Assembly: GCF_000472925.1 (NCBI RefSeq) | Contig: NZ_AXAS01000035.1 | Coordinates: 44,230 to 108,229 of the forward strand | Reading direction: 5' to 3' | DNA from: Bradyrhizobium sp. Ec3.3 | GTDB lineage: Bacteria; Pseudomonadota; Alphaproteobacteria; Rhizobiales; Xanthobacteraceae | Length of the DNA stretch: 64,000 nucleotides | Shown: one piece after another, positions 26,570 through 36,318 of the stretch | Layout: every line of letters starts with the position of its first letter | How positions within the stretch are numbered: the stretch's first letter is position 1 | Made by a program: the position numbers and the translations under genes | The notes under the pieces: model-generated | The model's database searches: none | Seen by the model: the letters and a program-made list of their open reading frames with translations, nothing else | Told to the model about the DNA's origin: nothing

Positions 26570-28033
26570 TCAGCGCTGCAACTGCGTCAGCGTCGCGAGC
26601 ATCTCTGCCCGGCCTGGCGAATCCCGATAGGCATCGACCAGTGCGATCGCCTCCTTCAGTTCAGCGTCCGCGGCACAGCCGTGCCCTGCCAGCCAAATCA
26701 AGGCCGGCAACGGCGCACTGCCGCCGAGACGCTCGAGCAATTCGGAGTAAAGACGCTTATCGTTCGGGTCAGGCCGGTACACCTGGGTAAACTGGCGGTG
26801 CAAATCGCTCAGCGCCGTCGTGCATAATGGCGCCGTCGCCTCGAGATCAAGCTCGCCGAGATACCGGACTAGCCTCCATCGTACGTCCTCGTCGTATTTG
26901 CTCGACAGGATTTCAACGGCCTCGTCGGTGCGCCGGTCGAGCTTGCGCGCGCCGGCAAGCGCTTGGTCCCGCAGAGCGTTGTCGTCGGTAAATCTCAGCC
27001 AGGCCTTGAGATGCGATCTTGGACCCAGCATCGAGAAACGCGCGGGCCGCTCGCGTAACGTCTGGCCCAACAGGTTGGGATCGCGCAACTTCGCCAGCCG
27101 GTAAAGCTCGTAGTTTGGGTCGCGATATCCCTTCGCCATGGTTTCCCAGGCCACGGCCTCCGCGTCGCACGAACATTCATAGCCTACCAGCCAGGTCATC
27201 GCATCAATCGCGTCCGACACCGACCGGGCGATATCCGAATACGGTCTGCTATCGGCGGTCTTGAGCACCAGCGGCGCAACGCGCCTGCGCAGCAGGCTGC
27301 GCGCCTTGTCGCAAAGGGCCGGCGTCGGATCGAGATCGAAAGAGCTGAGATCACCGATCGGAAAGTCGCCGCGGTCGAGCATCGTTTCCGCCTGCGCCTG
27401 CCGCTGATCGAGGCTTCGGATGCTGTGGACCACCTCCGACCGCTTGTAGCCGTCGGGCGTATAGAGAAACGGCGTCCAGTCCCAGATCGGCGCATTGGCC
27501 GGCACCCGCGCGAGATCCGCGTTGAATTTGGCGAGCCGCACGGCCGCCTCCTTCTCCACCGTATTGCGCATCCGCGACAACGGCTCCATCAGCAAGCACA
27601 CTGCCAGGATCGCGACGGGAAGCGCGCCGACGATGCGCGATATCCCGGACCGTCCTAGCAGGACCAGAAAACACCAGGTCACGGCAAGGGGTGGCACGAC
27701 GACAAGAATGACGATTGGCCAGAGAAATGGCGACCGATCAGCGTGCCAGAGCAGATCCATTGCCGCCATCGCGACAAAGCCGGATACGGGTACGATCACG
27801 AGGGCCAAAACTTTCGTCAAGCGCGGGGCGTTGCCCTTCAGGCTCGCAATCGCAGTCATGATCGTCAGCAAGGACCAGAGCGCAACGACATGGATGGCGG
27901 CCAAGCCCCGACCGATCGGATCGCTGTGCAGATCCGCGACGCCGCCCAATACCAGGAGCCAGATCAGGCCGCTGACAAAGCCAAGCGCAATGCTGGCGGA
28001 CACTTCGCCCCTTAACAGTTCGGTAGCCCGCAT
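26570..28033 (-). CDS. Uncharacterised multi-pass membrane protein with large C-terminal domain
   Basis: The 487-aa protein starts at ATG 28033, preceded by GTGGAGCAACA; an ATG 7 codons earlier has no site. The N-terminal 150 residues hold about five hydrophobic helices. The remaining 330 residues are soluble and helical, with repeated Leu/Ala/Arg patterns suggestive of TPR- or HEAT-like repeats (not proven). Cysteines C-x-C (YECSCDAEAV) occur near 290. I recognise no family. It is convergent with the Lrp-type gene and 71 bp upstream of the alcohol dehydrogenase on the same strand, without evident functional link. Confidence 0.65.
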   Translation of the reverse strand: MRATELLRGEVSASIALGFVSGLIWLLVLGGVADLHSDPIGRGLAAIHVVALWSLLTIMTAIASLKGNAPRLTKVLALVIVPVSGFVAMAAMDLLWHADRSPFLWPIVILVVVPPLAVTWCFLVLLGRSGISRIVGALPVAILAVCLLMEPLSRMRNTVEKEAAVRLAKFNADLARVPANAPIWDWTPFLYTPDGYKRSEVVHSIRSLDQRQAQAETMLDRGDFPIGDLSSFDLDPTPALCDKARSLLRRRVAPLVLKTADSRPYSDIARSVSDAIDAMTWLVGYECSCDAEAVAWETMAKGYRDPNYELYRLAKLRDPNLLGQTLRERPARFSMLGPRSHLKAWLRFTDDNALRDQALAGARKLDRRTDEAVEILSSKYDEDVRWRLVRYLGELDLEATAPLCTTALSDLHRQFTQVYRPDPNDKRLYSELLERLGGSAPLPALIWLAGHGCAADAELKEAIALVDAYRDSPGRAEMLATLTQLQR

Positions 28034-28102
28034 TGTTGCTCCACTCCGAGCCATTGGTCGCAGCTACCGTCGTGCAGGTTCGGTGCTCGTCGGGGCTTTG
28101 TG

Positions 28103-29182
28103 CTATCGCCACGGCTCCACGATGATCTTGGTATGCGTCTCGGGATTGGCGAGGTCGGCGAAGGCTTTCGCCACGCCGTCGATGCCTACCGTCGCCGTCA
28201 CCATTGCCGCCGCGTCCACCTCCCCCTCCGCGATCAGGCGCAGCGAATAGGCGAACTCCTCCGGCGTGTAGCCGAGCACGTACTGGACGTTGAGCTCCTT
28301 CATGACGCCGAGCATCGGCTCGCTCTTGTCGCTCTCCATGCAGACGCCGACCACGACGATGCGGGCGTCGCGCGGGGCGCCCTCGAACACCTGCTGGAGC
28401 AGTCCGGGCACGCCGACGCATTCGAAGATGAGGGCAGGCTTCAGCGCCGGCAGCATGGCCTGAAGGGGCGGCCGCGCTGCTTTCTCAGCATCCGACATCT
28501 GGGCATGCTCGGCCCAGGTGGCATAGGGTTGCGACACCCAGGGATCGACGACGATGTCGGCGCCGAGTTTTGCCGCAAGCGCGCGCCGCGCCGGCGAATA
28601 ATCCGCGGCGACGATCGGGTGCAGGCCCTTGATTTTCAGCGCCGCAATGACCGCAAGCCCAACCGGGCCGCAGCCAATCACCAGCGGCACCTCGCCGCCG
28701 CGCACGTTTGCTTTGGCGACGGCATGGACGCCAACCGCGAGCGGCTCGGTGAGAGCGGCGTGCTCCGCGGCGAGGCCGTTCGGCACTTCGAGCAGCAGCG
28801 GTTCGCTCAGCAGCATCGCTTCGGCATAGCCGCCGATATTGTCGTTGGAATAGCCGATGCCCTGGATGGCCGCCGGCGTCAGCAGCGCCGGCAGCGAGCA
28901 GACGCGCGTACCGGACTTCAGCTTGCGCTCGGTGCCCGGACCGTAATCGACGATCTCGCAGCAGAACTCATGGCCGAACACGACGTCGCGCGACAGGTCC
29001 ATCGGCGCACGCCCGGCCTTCTTGGCCATCTCAACCATGCGATGGGCGTGCTGGCGCGCGTGCAGATCGGAACCGCAGATGCCGCAGGCGAGCGTCTTCA
29101 CCAGTACCTGGCCAGGGCCCGGCTTCGGCTCCGGCATCTTGTCGACGACAATCTCACCGTTCCTGAAAATCGCAGCCCGCAT
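28103..29182 (-). CDS. Zinc-containing alcohol dehydrogenase (MDR superfamily)
   Basis: The 359-aa protein starts at ATG 29182 behind GGGAGGAG; the frame extends to 29578 but that part is antisense to the next gene. CGICGSDLH at about 33-41 supplies the catalytic-zinc Cys, and GHEFCCE near 70 the His-Glu pair. The NAD(P) loop IGCGPVGLA is near 170. The four-Cys structural zinc lobe of classical ADHs is not seen; the segment there is short. Such lobe-less members include sorbitol- and threonine-dehydrogenase-like enzymes. Substrate unknown. Confidence 0.88.
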   Translation of the reverse strand: MRAAIFRNGEIVVDKMPEPKPGPGQVLVKTLACGICGSDLHARQHAHRMVEMAKKAGRAPMDLSRDVVFGHEFCCEIVDYGPGTERKLKSGTRVCSLPALLTPAAIQGIGYSNDNIGGYAEAMLLSEPLLLEVPNGLAAEHAALTEPLAVGVHAVAKANVRGGEVPLVIGCGPVGLAVIAALKIKGLHPIVAADYSPARRALAAKLGADIVVDPWVSQPYATWAEHAQMSDAEKAARPPLQAMLPALKPALIFECVGVPGLLQQVFEGAPRDARIVVVGVCMESDKSEPMLGVMKELNVQYVLGYTPEEFAYSLRLIAEGEVDAAAMVTATVGIDGVAKAFADLANPETHTKIIVEPWR

Positions 29183-29243
29183 CCGGCTCCTCCCATTCTT
29201 GTTGGAGCCGTTGATAGCACAGAGCCAGCCCTGAGATATGGCG

Positions 29244-30179
29244 TCAGGCGTTCGGCGAACGCTCTTCCAGCACCAAAAGCTGGGCGCGGCGGACACGTTC
29301 ACGATGGGCGATATAGAGGCCACTCGCGACGATGAACGCGGCGCCCGTGATGGTCCAGACGTCGGGCAGCTCACCGAAGATGAAGAAGCCCAAAATGCTG
29401 ACCCACAGCAATTGCGTGTAGGAGAACGGCGCCAGCACCGAGGCATCGCCATAACGATAGGCGAGCACAATGATCCACTGCCCCACCGTGGAAGCAATGC
29501 CGATGAAGATGCCGAGCCCGATGGCAGTCCAGCTCGGCGTGACCCAGACGAACGGCACCATCGCGGTGAGGATGGCAACGCCGGTCAGCGCGGAATAGGC
29601 CATCGTGGTGAGGACGGCTTCCCGCCCGCTGATCATGCGCGTCAGGATCAGCGCAGCAGCCCAGCAGAACGCGGAGACGATCGGGAAGAACGCGGCAACG
29701 TGAAACGCGTTCGAGCCCGGCCGCAGGATGATCGTAACGCCGACGAGGCCCAGCGCGGTTGCGAGCCAGCGGCGCAGGCCGACCTTCTCGCTCAGGAAGA
29801 TAATCGACAGCGCGGTGACAAACAGCGGCGAGACGAAGCCGGTGGCGGAGGCCTCCGCGATGGGGAGAAAGCGCAAGCCGGTGATGAAGAACAGCGAGGA
29901 GCCGAGCAGTGCGGCGCCGCGCATCAACTGAAGGCCGAGCCGCTCGGTACGCATCGCATAGAGCGGCGAGGCCGGCAGCATCACCGGCGTGAACATCAGC
30001 GCGAAGGTCAGGAAGCGGATCCAGGTGATCTCGATCGACGGCAGGCTCGTCGAAAGGTATTTCGCGGTGACGTCGGAGCAGCCGAGGAACACTGTCGACA
30101 ACAGGACCAGCGCAATGCCTTTGAAGGGATGGTCGACGCGCGCAGGTGCGCGGCGTGCGGCCTGTTTCTTCGCTGGCAT
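29244..30179 (-). CDS. EamA/DMT family transporter
   Basis: The 311-aa inner-membrane protein has ten hydrophobic helices arranged as two EamA repeats: the first begins FKGIALVLLSTVFLGCSDVTAKYL, the second near FFPIVSAFCWAAALILTRM. The start is uncertain: ATG 30179 gives MPAKKQ..., while GTG 30230 would add 17 low-complexity residues; neither has a strong ribosome site. DMT carriers export small metabolites or amino acids. It lies 61 bp upstream of the alcohol dehydrogenase on the same strand and could be co-transcribed. Confidence 0.87.
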   Translation of the reverse strand: MPAKKQAARRAPARVDHPFKGIALVLLSTVFLGCSDVTAKYLSTSLPSIEITWIRFLTFALMFTPVMLPASPLYAMRTERLGLQLMRGAALLGSSLFFITGLRFLPIAEASATGFVSPLFVTALSIIFLSEKVGLRRWLATALGLVGVTIILRPGSNAFHVAAFFPIVSAFCWAAALILTRMISGREAVLTTMAYSALTGVAILTAMVPFVWVTPSWTAIGLGIFIGIASTVGQWIIVLAYRYGDASVLAPFSYTQLLWVSILGFFIFGELPDVWTITGAAFIVASGLYIAHRERVRRAQLLVLEERSPNA

Positions 30180-30373
30180 AGGCACGGAAATACTGTCGAG
30201 CCTTGCGGCTGCGGCGGGCGGCGGTGTCACGGCTGGAACTCGGGAAAATGCGAATCGTAAGAGCCTATAAAAACGACAATTGCGATGCGTTCACAACGCC
30301 CGAAAACAGGAAGCCGATATGCGCTGATGGGCACGCATGTGAACGCTCCGTTAATAAAATGCGCTTTTTTGCA

Positions 30374-31213
30374 CTACAGCATCGGCAGGCTGCGCGGCTT
30401 GCTCCCGCGCGGAAACGCCGCGTCCAGCGCGGCGATGTCATCCCTGGTCAACACGAGATCGCCGCTTGCCGCGTTTTCGCCAGCATGCTCGGCGGACGAC
30501 GCCTTCGGGATCGCGAACACCGTAGTTGCACGGGCGAGGAACCTGAGCGCAACCTGACGCGGCGTCGCGCCGTGCGCCTCTGCGATGCGCGCGAGCACCG
30601 CGCCGCCCTTGCTCGTCGCTGCCGGAAAATCGTCATGGCCGAACGGCGAATAGGCCACCACCGCGACACCGTGCCGCTCGCACCACGGGATCACTGCATG
30701 CTCGATCGCGCGCTCCTTGAGATGGTACAGCACCTGATTGCAGGCAATCTTGCCTTCGCCGGCGACGTCGAGGATGTCGTCGAGGTCGTCGGCATCGAAG
30801 TTGGAGACGCCCCAGAATTTAATCTTGCCGGCCTTCACCAGCTCCTCGAACGCGGCAACGGTGTCCTCCAGGGCATAGGAGCCGCGCCAGTGCAGCAAAT
30901 AGCAGTCGAGCCGGTCCGTCTTCAGCCGCTTGAGCGAGCGCTCGCAGGCGGTGATGGTGCCGCGGCGCGAAGCATTGCTCGGCAGCACTTTTGAGACCAG
31001 GAACACCTCGTCGCGGCGGCTGGCAATCGCATCCGCAATGACGAGCTCCGCATCGCCATACATCTCGGCGGTGTCGATATGCGTCATCCCGAGATCAAGC
31101 CCGCGCTGAAGCGCCGCAATCGCGCGCTTGCGGTCGCCGTGGTCGAGATACCAGGTGCCCTGCCCGATCACGGAAACATTGGCGCCGGTGCGGCCGAAGG
31201 GCTTTTTGTTCAT
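30374..31213 (-). CDS. Aldo/keto reductase
   Basis: The 279-aa TIM-barrel oxidoreductase starts at ATG 31213 after CGGAGC; the longer frame to 31366 runs into repeat sequence. The catalytic tetrad is visible: D in HIDTAEMYG (with Y four residues later) near 47-55, K in VSKVLP near 75, and H in LLHWRG near 110. The NADPH-binding region FAIPKASS lies near 240. It reduces carbonyl compounds with NADPH. It has no evident operon partner; the gap on the 3' side separates it from the EamA gene. Confidence 0.92.
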   Translation of the reverse strand: MNKKPFGRTGANVSVIGQGTWYLDHGDRKRAIAALQRGLDLGMTHIDTAEMYGDAELVIADAIASRRDEVFLVSKVLPSNASRRGTITACERSLKRLKTDRLDCYLLHWRGSYALEDTVAAFEELVKAGKIKFWGVSNFDADDLDDILDVAGEGKIACNQVLYHLKERAIEHAVIPWCERHGVAVVAYSPFGHDDFPAATSKGGAVLARIAEAHGATPRQVALRFLARATTVFAIPKASSAEHAGENAASGDLVLTRDDIAALDAAFPRGSKPRSLPML

Positions 31214-31232
31214 GTTTGCTCCGATGTCTATT

Positions 31233-31262
31233 CTCCCTCTCCCGCACGCGGGGAGAGGCGAA
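31233..31262. repeat. Short CTCTCCCGC...GCGGGGAGAGG hairpin
   Basis: CCCTCTCCCGCACGCGGGGAGAGGCG folds into one stem. It belongs to the same CTCTCCC-type family as 13979-14102 and lies just upstream of the aldo/keto reductase start, so it would be in or near its leader. Confidence 0.55.
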
Positions 31263-31439
31263 GGGGCGCCGCCCGCATTCGTCACATAACAATTATCGAG
31301 CGCTAAGAGTTCACTTATATCCGCGACCAGCACGCTGCCAGTGGCCGCAGCGCGCTTCGACGACACTAACCCGGGTATGGGTCCAGCCCTTCATCGGGAC
31401 GACGCGGGGAGAAATCGCTTATCAGGTCTCCACAAAGCC

Positions 31440-31519
31440 CGTCATTGCGAGCGCAGCGAGGCAATCCAGACTTTCGCCGCGGAGGGATTCTGGATTGCTT
31501 CGCTACGCTCGCAATGACG
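31440..31519. repeat. Dispersed palindromic repeat (CGTCATTGCGAGCG type), copy 1
   Basis: The 80-bp element has inverted ends CGTCATTGCGAGCG and CGCTCGCAATGACG and inner arms GCAATCCAGA/TCTGGATTGC. Near-identical copies are at 56444-56523 and, degenerate, at 59982-60096. The 333-bp gap 31214-31546 holds no gene. Confidence 0.85.
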
Positions 31520-31546
31520 TTGGGACTACGAACTCTTCAACGGCCT

Positions 31547-33385
31547 TCACCGGTCGCGTAGCACCCGCAGCGCGTTCAGGATCACGGCGACGTCGATCAC
31601 CTCCTGCAAGATCGCGCCCTCGACCGGCGTCAGGTAGCCGAAGGCGGCGGCGATCATGCCGAGCGTCGACAGGCCGATGCCGGCAATGACGCTTTGAAGC
31701 GCGATGAAGCGTGCGCGGCGCGCGATCTCGATCGCGGGCACGATGCGGTCGAGCGTGTCGACCAGCAGCACGGCGTCGGCTGCTTCCACCGACGCGGCAG
31801 CACCCGTCGCACCCATGGCGACGCCGACATCGGCAGCCGCAAGCGCGGGGGCGTCGTTGACGCCGTCGCCCACCATCATCACCGGACCGGCCTTGCGCTC
31901 GGAGAGCACCACCATGACCTTCTGGTCCGGCGTCAGCTCGGCGCGAACCGCATCGAGGCCGAGACCGGCCGTGACGGCCTCGGCCACGTCGCGGCGGTCG
32001 CCAGTCGCGAGCACGATGCGCTCGACGCCAAGGCGCCGCACCTTGGCAAGCAGCCCTTCGATGCCGGCCCGCAACTCGTCGGCGAGCACGATCCGGCCGG
32101 CAAGCCGGCCGTCAAGCGCGAGCCAAACGGCGACGGCGCCCGGCGCGGTCAGCGCGGGCTCAGTCGTGCCCTGGCTCGGATCGGGCAGTTGCGATCGCAC
32201 ATAGCGGCGACCGCCGACGGCGACGAAGCGCCCCTGCACGCGTCCCTTGACGCCTTCGCCGGGCGTCTCCGCGACATCGGCCGGAATCGACAGGGCAAGC
32301 TTGCGGCGCCGCGCCTCGGCGACCAGCGCCTGCGCGATGACATGCCTGGAGGCCTGATCGAGCGATGCGGCGATCCGCAGCACGTCGTCCTCGCCAAATC
32401 CTTCCGCGGCGTGGACCGCAACCACCCTAGCCCTGCCGTCGGTGAGCGTGCCGGTCTTGTCGACCACGAGCGAACAAATGCGCGCCATGGTCTCTAGCGC
32501 CTTGCCGCCCTTGATCAGGATGCCGTGATGCGCCGCGCGCGACAGGCCGGCGACGATGGCAACCGGCACAGCGAGAATCAGCGGGCATGGCGTCGCCACA
32601 ACCAGCACCGCCACCATGCGGATCGGATCGCGCGTCCAGGCCCAGGCCGCGCCCGCGATCGCGAGCGTTGCGACCAAGAACACGATCGCATAGCGATCGG
32701 CGAGCCGAGCCATCGGCGCCCTGGCGCGCTGCGCGGCCTCGACCAGGCGGACGATACCCGCATAAGTGCTTTGCGCCGCCGGACGCGTGGCGATGATATC
32801 GAAGGCTTCGCCGGCATTGGTGGCTCCGCTCATCAGGGCGTCGCCGTCCCTGCACTGTACCGGCAGCGATTCCCCCGTCAGCGCAGACTGGTCGAGCACG
32901 GCGAGCGGGCTTGCGAGCGTACCGTCGGCCGGCACGATCTCGCCCTGGCGGATCAGCAGGCGGTCGCCCGTCGCGACGAGCTCGACGTCGATCTCCTCGA
33001 GCCGATGGTCGCAATGACGCATCGCCTTGCGCGGGGCTCGGGCGAGCAGCGCCGTCATCTCGCGCCGCGCATGGCCCTCGGCAAAGTCCTCGAGGTATTG
33101 CCCGCCGGCATACATCAGCGCGACCACGGCGGCCGCAAGCTCCTCGCCGACCACCAGTGCCGACGTCATCGAAAGCGCAGCCACGATATCGAGCCCGACA
33201 TCGCCGCGCCTCAGGCTCCGCACGATCTCGACCAGGAGTGCAAGCAATACCGGCAGCGTCGCGATCGCCCAGACCAGATCCGCCCACGCCGAAAAGCCGG
33301 ATGCGCGCAGCACGAAACCGAACACGAGCCCGGCGGCGGGAAAGCCGATCAGAAAGGGCCGAATGGGAACGTCGGACACGGACAC
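31547..33385 (-). CDS. Heavy-metal P-type ATPase (P1B, TPCP-motif subgroup)
   Basis: The 612-aa membrane pump has phosphatase loop TGES at 170-173, transmembrane metal motif TPCPL at 265-269, phosphorylation site DKTGT at 309-313 and hinge MVGDGVNDAP near 505. There is no N-terminal HMA domain. The TPCP motif and the C-terminal QEVID pair match the P1B-5 group, known from Sinorhizobium Nia (Ni/Fe export) as I recall it. The usual SEHPLA is replaced by SRHVIA, so the P1B HP dipeptide is HV. No metal regulator is adjacent. A repeat separates it from nasC upstream. Confidence 0.85.
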   Translation of the reverse strand: MSVSDVPIRPFLIGFPAAGLVFGFVLRASGFSAWADLVWAIATLPVLLALLVEIVRSLRRGDVGLDIVAALSMTSALVVGEELAAAVVALMYAGGQYLEDFAEGHARREMTALLARAPRKAMRHCDHRLEEIDVELVATGDRLLIRQGEIVPADGTLASPLAVLDQSALTGESLPVQCRDGDALMSGATNAGEAFDIIATRPAAQSTYAGIVRLVEAAQRARAPMARLADRYAIVFLVATLAIAGAAWAWTRDPIRMVAVLVVATPCPLILAVPVAIVAGLSRAAHHGILIKGGKALETMARICSLVVDKTGTLTDGRARVVAVHAAEGFGEDDVLRIAASLDQASRHVIAQALVAEARRRKLALSIPADVAETPGEGVKGRVQGRFVAVGGRRYVRSQLPDPSQGTTEPALTAPGAVAVWLALDGRLAGRIVLADELRAGIEGLLAKVRRLGVERIVLATGDRRDVAEAVTAGLGLDAVRAELTPDQKVMVVLSERKAGPVMMVGDGVNDAPALAAADVGVAMGATGAAASVEAADAVLLVDTLDRIVPAIEIARRARFIALQSVIAGIGLSTLGMIAAAFGYLTPVEGAILQEVIDVAVILNALRVLRDR

Positions 33386-33497
33386 GAAAAACGCCGGGCG
33401 GGTTGCGCGGGCGGCGAGGATGACAGTGAGTGCGCTGCGGAGCGATGATTTAGATCAAGCTGGTAGATGCTGGAAGGCCGTCGCGACTATCCCCCCT

Positions 33498-33580
33498 GTC
33501 GCCCGGCTTGACCGGGGCGTCCAGTACGCCGCGGCCTATCGATTTATCCCGGACGTCACGGGGTCAAGCCGGGCGATGAC
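33498..33580. repeat. Dispersed palindromic repeat (GTCGCCCGGCTTGACC type)
   Basis: GTCGCCCGGCTTGACC at 33498 pairs with GGTCAAGCCGGGCGATGAC ending at 33580 in the 213-bp gap between nasC and the metal ATPase gene. Lying just past the nasC stop, its long stem could act as the end of the nitrate transcript. Confidence 0.75.
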
Positions 33581-33598
33581 GCCGGAGAGTGTGTGGCG

Positions 33599-36304
33599 CT
33601 AACCCGCAGCGCCGGCGAACTTTGCCTCCTTCGCAGCCCCACCCGTCTCGGCAATCAGCCGCTTCAGCTCGGGAATGCAGGAGCCGCAATTGGTGCCGGC
33701 CTTGAGTTTTGCGCCGATCTCGGCCGCGCTGCGCGCGCCGGCGGCGATGGTGTCGCAGATGGTAGAGCGCCCGACGCCGAAACAGGCGCAGACCACGGGA
33801 CCGGTCGAGGCGACGCCTTCGGTCGACTTGCCGGACAGCAACAGGCGGCGCTGCTCGTCGCTGACGCGGTCTGCCGCGAACAGGCTCTTCACCACCTCCC
33901 AGTCGCCGGCATCATGGGCAGGCCCGATGAACAGGCAGGTCTCGATGCGATCGCCGACGAAGGATGCGGCGCGATAGACGCCGCCGCCGAAATCGCGGTA
34001 CTCCGCGATATCCTCACCCGCGATCCCCTGGAGCCAGGCCGGCCAGCGCGACAGATCCGCGTTGTCGGCAAAAAGATAACCATAGCCGCCACCGATCGCG
34101 GCACGCACCCACCACAGATGCTGCGGCAGCGCGAGCTGCTTGCGCGAGAGCGCGAAGCCGCGGAAAACGTACTCGTACGGCGCGATCGCGGCCGGAGTTG
34201 CCTTGGTTTCCGGCTGCCCCGAGAACGGATCGTTGAACGACTGCACCAGCGCGCCGATGCGGCCATGCGAGGTATTCATCGCGCTCCAGTGAATCGGCAC
34301 GAACAGCGTGCCGCGCTGCTGGCGCTCGCTGACGACGGCTTTCAGGATGCACTGGCCGTAGTCGGTGGTGACGCGGGCAAAGCTGTCGTCGACGACGCCG
34401 TATTTGCCGGCGTCATCCGGATGGATCTCGACGAACGGCTCTGGCAGATGTGCCCCGAGCCGCTGGCTGAGGCCGGTGCGGGTCATGGTGTGCCACTGGT
34501 CGCGGATGCGTCCCGTGTTGAGCCGCAGCGGACGCGCCGAATTGGTCTCGCTGCGCAGCGCCGGCACCTCCGGCGCGACGAAACGGCCCTTGCCGTCATT
34601 GGTGAAGAAGCCGCCGCCCGCAAAGAAGCGCGCGCCAGGTCCCTCTTGTCCCTCGCGCGCCGGCCATTGCAGCGGCACCAGCGCATCATAGGCCTCGTCG
34701 GAGACCGATTGCAGCGCGCCGATGTCGAAGTCGCGGCTGCCATCGTTCTCGAACGCCGAGAGCGCGGCGTGCTCGCGGAAGATCTCGGCGGCAGATTTGT
34801 AGTTGAAGCCTTCGCCGAAGCCGAGCCGCTTTGCGACCTCGCTCAGAATCCACCAGTCCGGCCGCGCCTCGCCTGGCGCCGGCAGGAACGAGCGCTGCCG
34901 GGAGATGCGGCGCTCGGAATTGGTCACCGTGCCCGACTTCTCGCCCCATGCGAGCGCAGGCAAAAGCACATGCGGCCCTGCCTCGACCGTGTCGTTGGAG
35001 AGTACGTTCTCCGAGACCACGAACAGCTCGAGCTTCTTCAGCGCCTCGCGTACGAGATCGGCATCCGGCAGCGACACCGCAGGATTGGTGCCCATCACCC
35101 ACAACGCCTTGACCTCGCCGCGGTTGATCGCCTCGAACAGCTGCACCGCCTTGAGCCCCTCATGGGTTGCGATGCGCGGCGCCTTCCAGAACCGGCGGAC
35201 GCGATCGACCTCGGGCGGCGTAAACATCATGTGCGCGGCGAGCTGGTTGGCGAGCCCGCCGACCTCGCGCCCGCCCATCGCATTGGGCTGTCCCGTGAGC
35301 GAGAACGGCGAGGCCCCCGGCTTGCCGATGCGGCCCGTGGCGAGATGGCAGTTGAGGATGGCGTTGACCTTGTCGGTGCCCTGCGCCGACTGGTTGACGC
35401 CCTGCGAGTACAGCGTGACGACGCGCTCCGTCTCGCGGAACATCGCAAAGAATGCCGCGACGTCCTGCTCCGACAGACCGGTCGCGAGCGCCGTCGCCGA
35501 GACGCTGCCGGCGATGCTGCGGGCACGCGCGAGCGCATCGTCGAAGCCCGAGGTGTTGTTCGCGATGTAGTCCTTGTCGAGAGCGCCACTGTCCGCGAGA
35601 TGGACGAACAGGCCGGAGAACAGCGCGGTGTCGGTGCCTGGCTTCACGCCAAGGAACAGGTCTATGTCGCTCGCAGTATCGGTGCGGCGCGGATCGATGA
35701 CGATGATGCGGGCGCCGCGCTCCTCCTTGTTCCTGCGCATGCGCTGGAACAGGATCGGATGGCACCAGGCCGCATTGGAGCCGACCAGCACGAGCAGGTC
35801 GGCCTGGTCGAGATCCTCGTAGCAGCCGGGGACGGTGTCGGCGCCGAAGGCGCGGCGATGGCCGGCGACCGATGACGACATGCAGAGTCGCGAATTGGTG
35901 TCGACATTCGCCGTGCCGACAAAACCTTTCATCAGCTTGTTGGCGACGTAGTAGTCCTCGGTCAGCAACTGGCCGGAAAGATAGAAAGCGACCGCATCCG
36001 CGCCGTCGCGCGCCACGATATGCTGCATGCGATGGGCGACATGGTCAAGCGCATCGCTCCAGGCAACACGTTCCAGGACACCTTTGCAGCGGATCATCGG
36101 ATAGAGCAGACGACCTTCCAGTCCGACGGTCTCGCCGAGCGCCGAACCCTTGGAGCAGAGCCGGCCGAAATTGGCAGGATGCTCGGGGTCGCCGGCGATC
36201 GCAGCGCCACCGTCGCCGTCGGGCGTTGCCAGCACGCCGCAGCCGACGCCGCAATAGGGGCACGTCGTTCGGGTAGTGCGGAGCGTCGGATCGATCGCAG
36301 TCAT
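33599..36304 (-). CDS. nasC: Assimilatory nitrate reductase catalytic subunit
   Basis: The 901-aa molybdoenzyme has an N-terminal [4Fe-4S] motif C15-x2-C18-x3-C22 completed by the Cys of FGRLCSKG. Mo-bisMGD folds follow, with the family run CMSSSVAGHRRAFGAD near 145 and GQPNAMGGREVGG near 340, then a dinucleotide-binding C-terminal part. The last 60 residues add a BFD-like [2Fe-2S] domain with CACFGVG and NCGSC cysteines, as in cytoplasmic Nas-type reductases. It reduces nitrate to nitrite. It follows flp by 14 bp, the last gene of narK-bjgb-flp-nasC, the operon order I recall from B. diazoefficiens. Confidence 0.93.
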   Translation of the reverse strand: MTAIDPTLRTTRTTCPYCGVGCGVLATPDGDGGAAIAGDPEHPANFGRLCSKGSALGETVGLEGRLLYPMIRCKGVLERVAWSDALDHVAHRMQHIVARDGADAVAFYLSGQLLTEDYYVANKLMKGFVGTANVDTNSRLCMSSSVAGHRRAFGADTVPGCYEDLDQADLLVLVGSNAAWCHPILFQRMRRNKEERGARIIVIDPRRTDTASDIDLFLGVKPGTDTALFSGLFVHLADSGALDKDYIANNTSGFDDALARARSIAGSVSATALATGLSEQDVAAFFAMFRETERVVTLYSQGVNQSAQGTDKVNAILNCHLATGRIGKPGASPFSLTGQPNAMGGREVGGLANQLAAHMMFTPPEVDRVRRFWKAPRIATHEGLKAVQLFEAINRGEVKALWVMGTNPAVSLPDADLVREALKKLELFVVSENVLSNDTVEAGPHVLLPALAWGEKSGTVTNSERRISRQRSFLPAPGEARPDWWILSEVAKRLGFGEGFNYKSAAEIFREHAALSAFENDGSRDFDIGALQSVSDEAYDALVPLQWPAREGQEGPGARFFAGGGFFTNDGKGRFVAPEVPALRSETNSARPLRLNTGRIRDQWHTMTRTGLSQRLGAHLPEPFVEIHPDDAGKYGVVDDSFARVTTDYGQCILKAVVSERQQRGTLFVPIHWSAMNTSHGRIGALVQSFNDPFSGQPETKATPAAIAPYEYVFRGFALSRKQLALPQHLWWVRAAIGGGYGYLFADNADLSRWPAWLQGIAGEDIAEYRDFGGGVYRAASFVGDRIETCLFIGPAHDAGDWEVVKSLFAADRVSDEQRRLLLSGKSTEGVASTGPVVCACFGVGRSTICDTIAAGARSAAEIGAKLKAGTNCGSCIPELKRLIAETGGAAKEAKFAGAAG

Positions 36305-36318
36305 TCAGGCGGCATCCA

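Noticed and set aside
28103..29578. 491-codon version of the zinc alcohol dehydrogenase
   Set aside because: The extra 132 residues overlap the EamA gene out of frame; ATG 29182 has a strong ribosome site.
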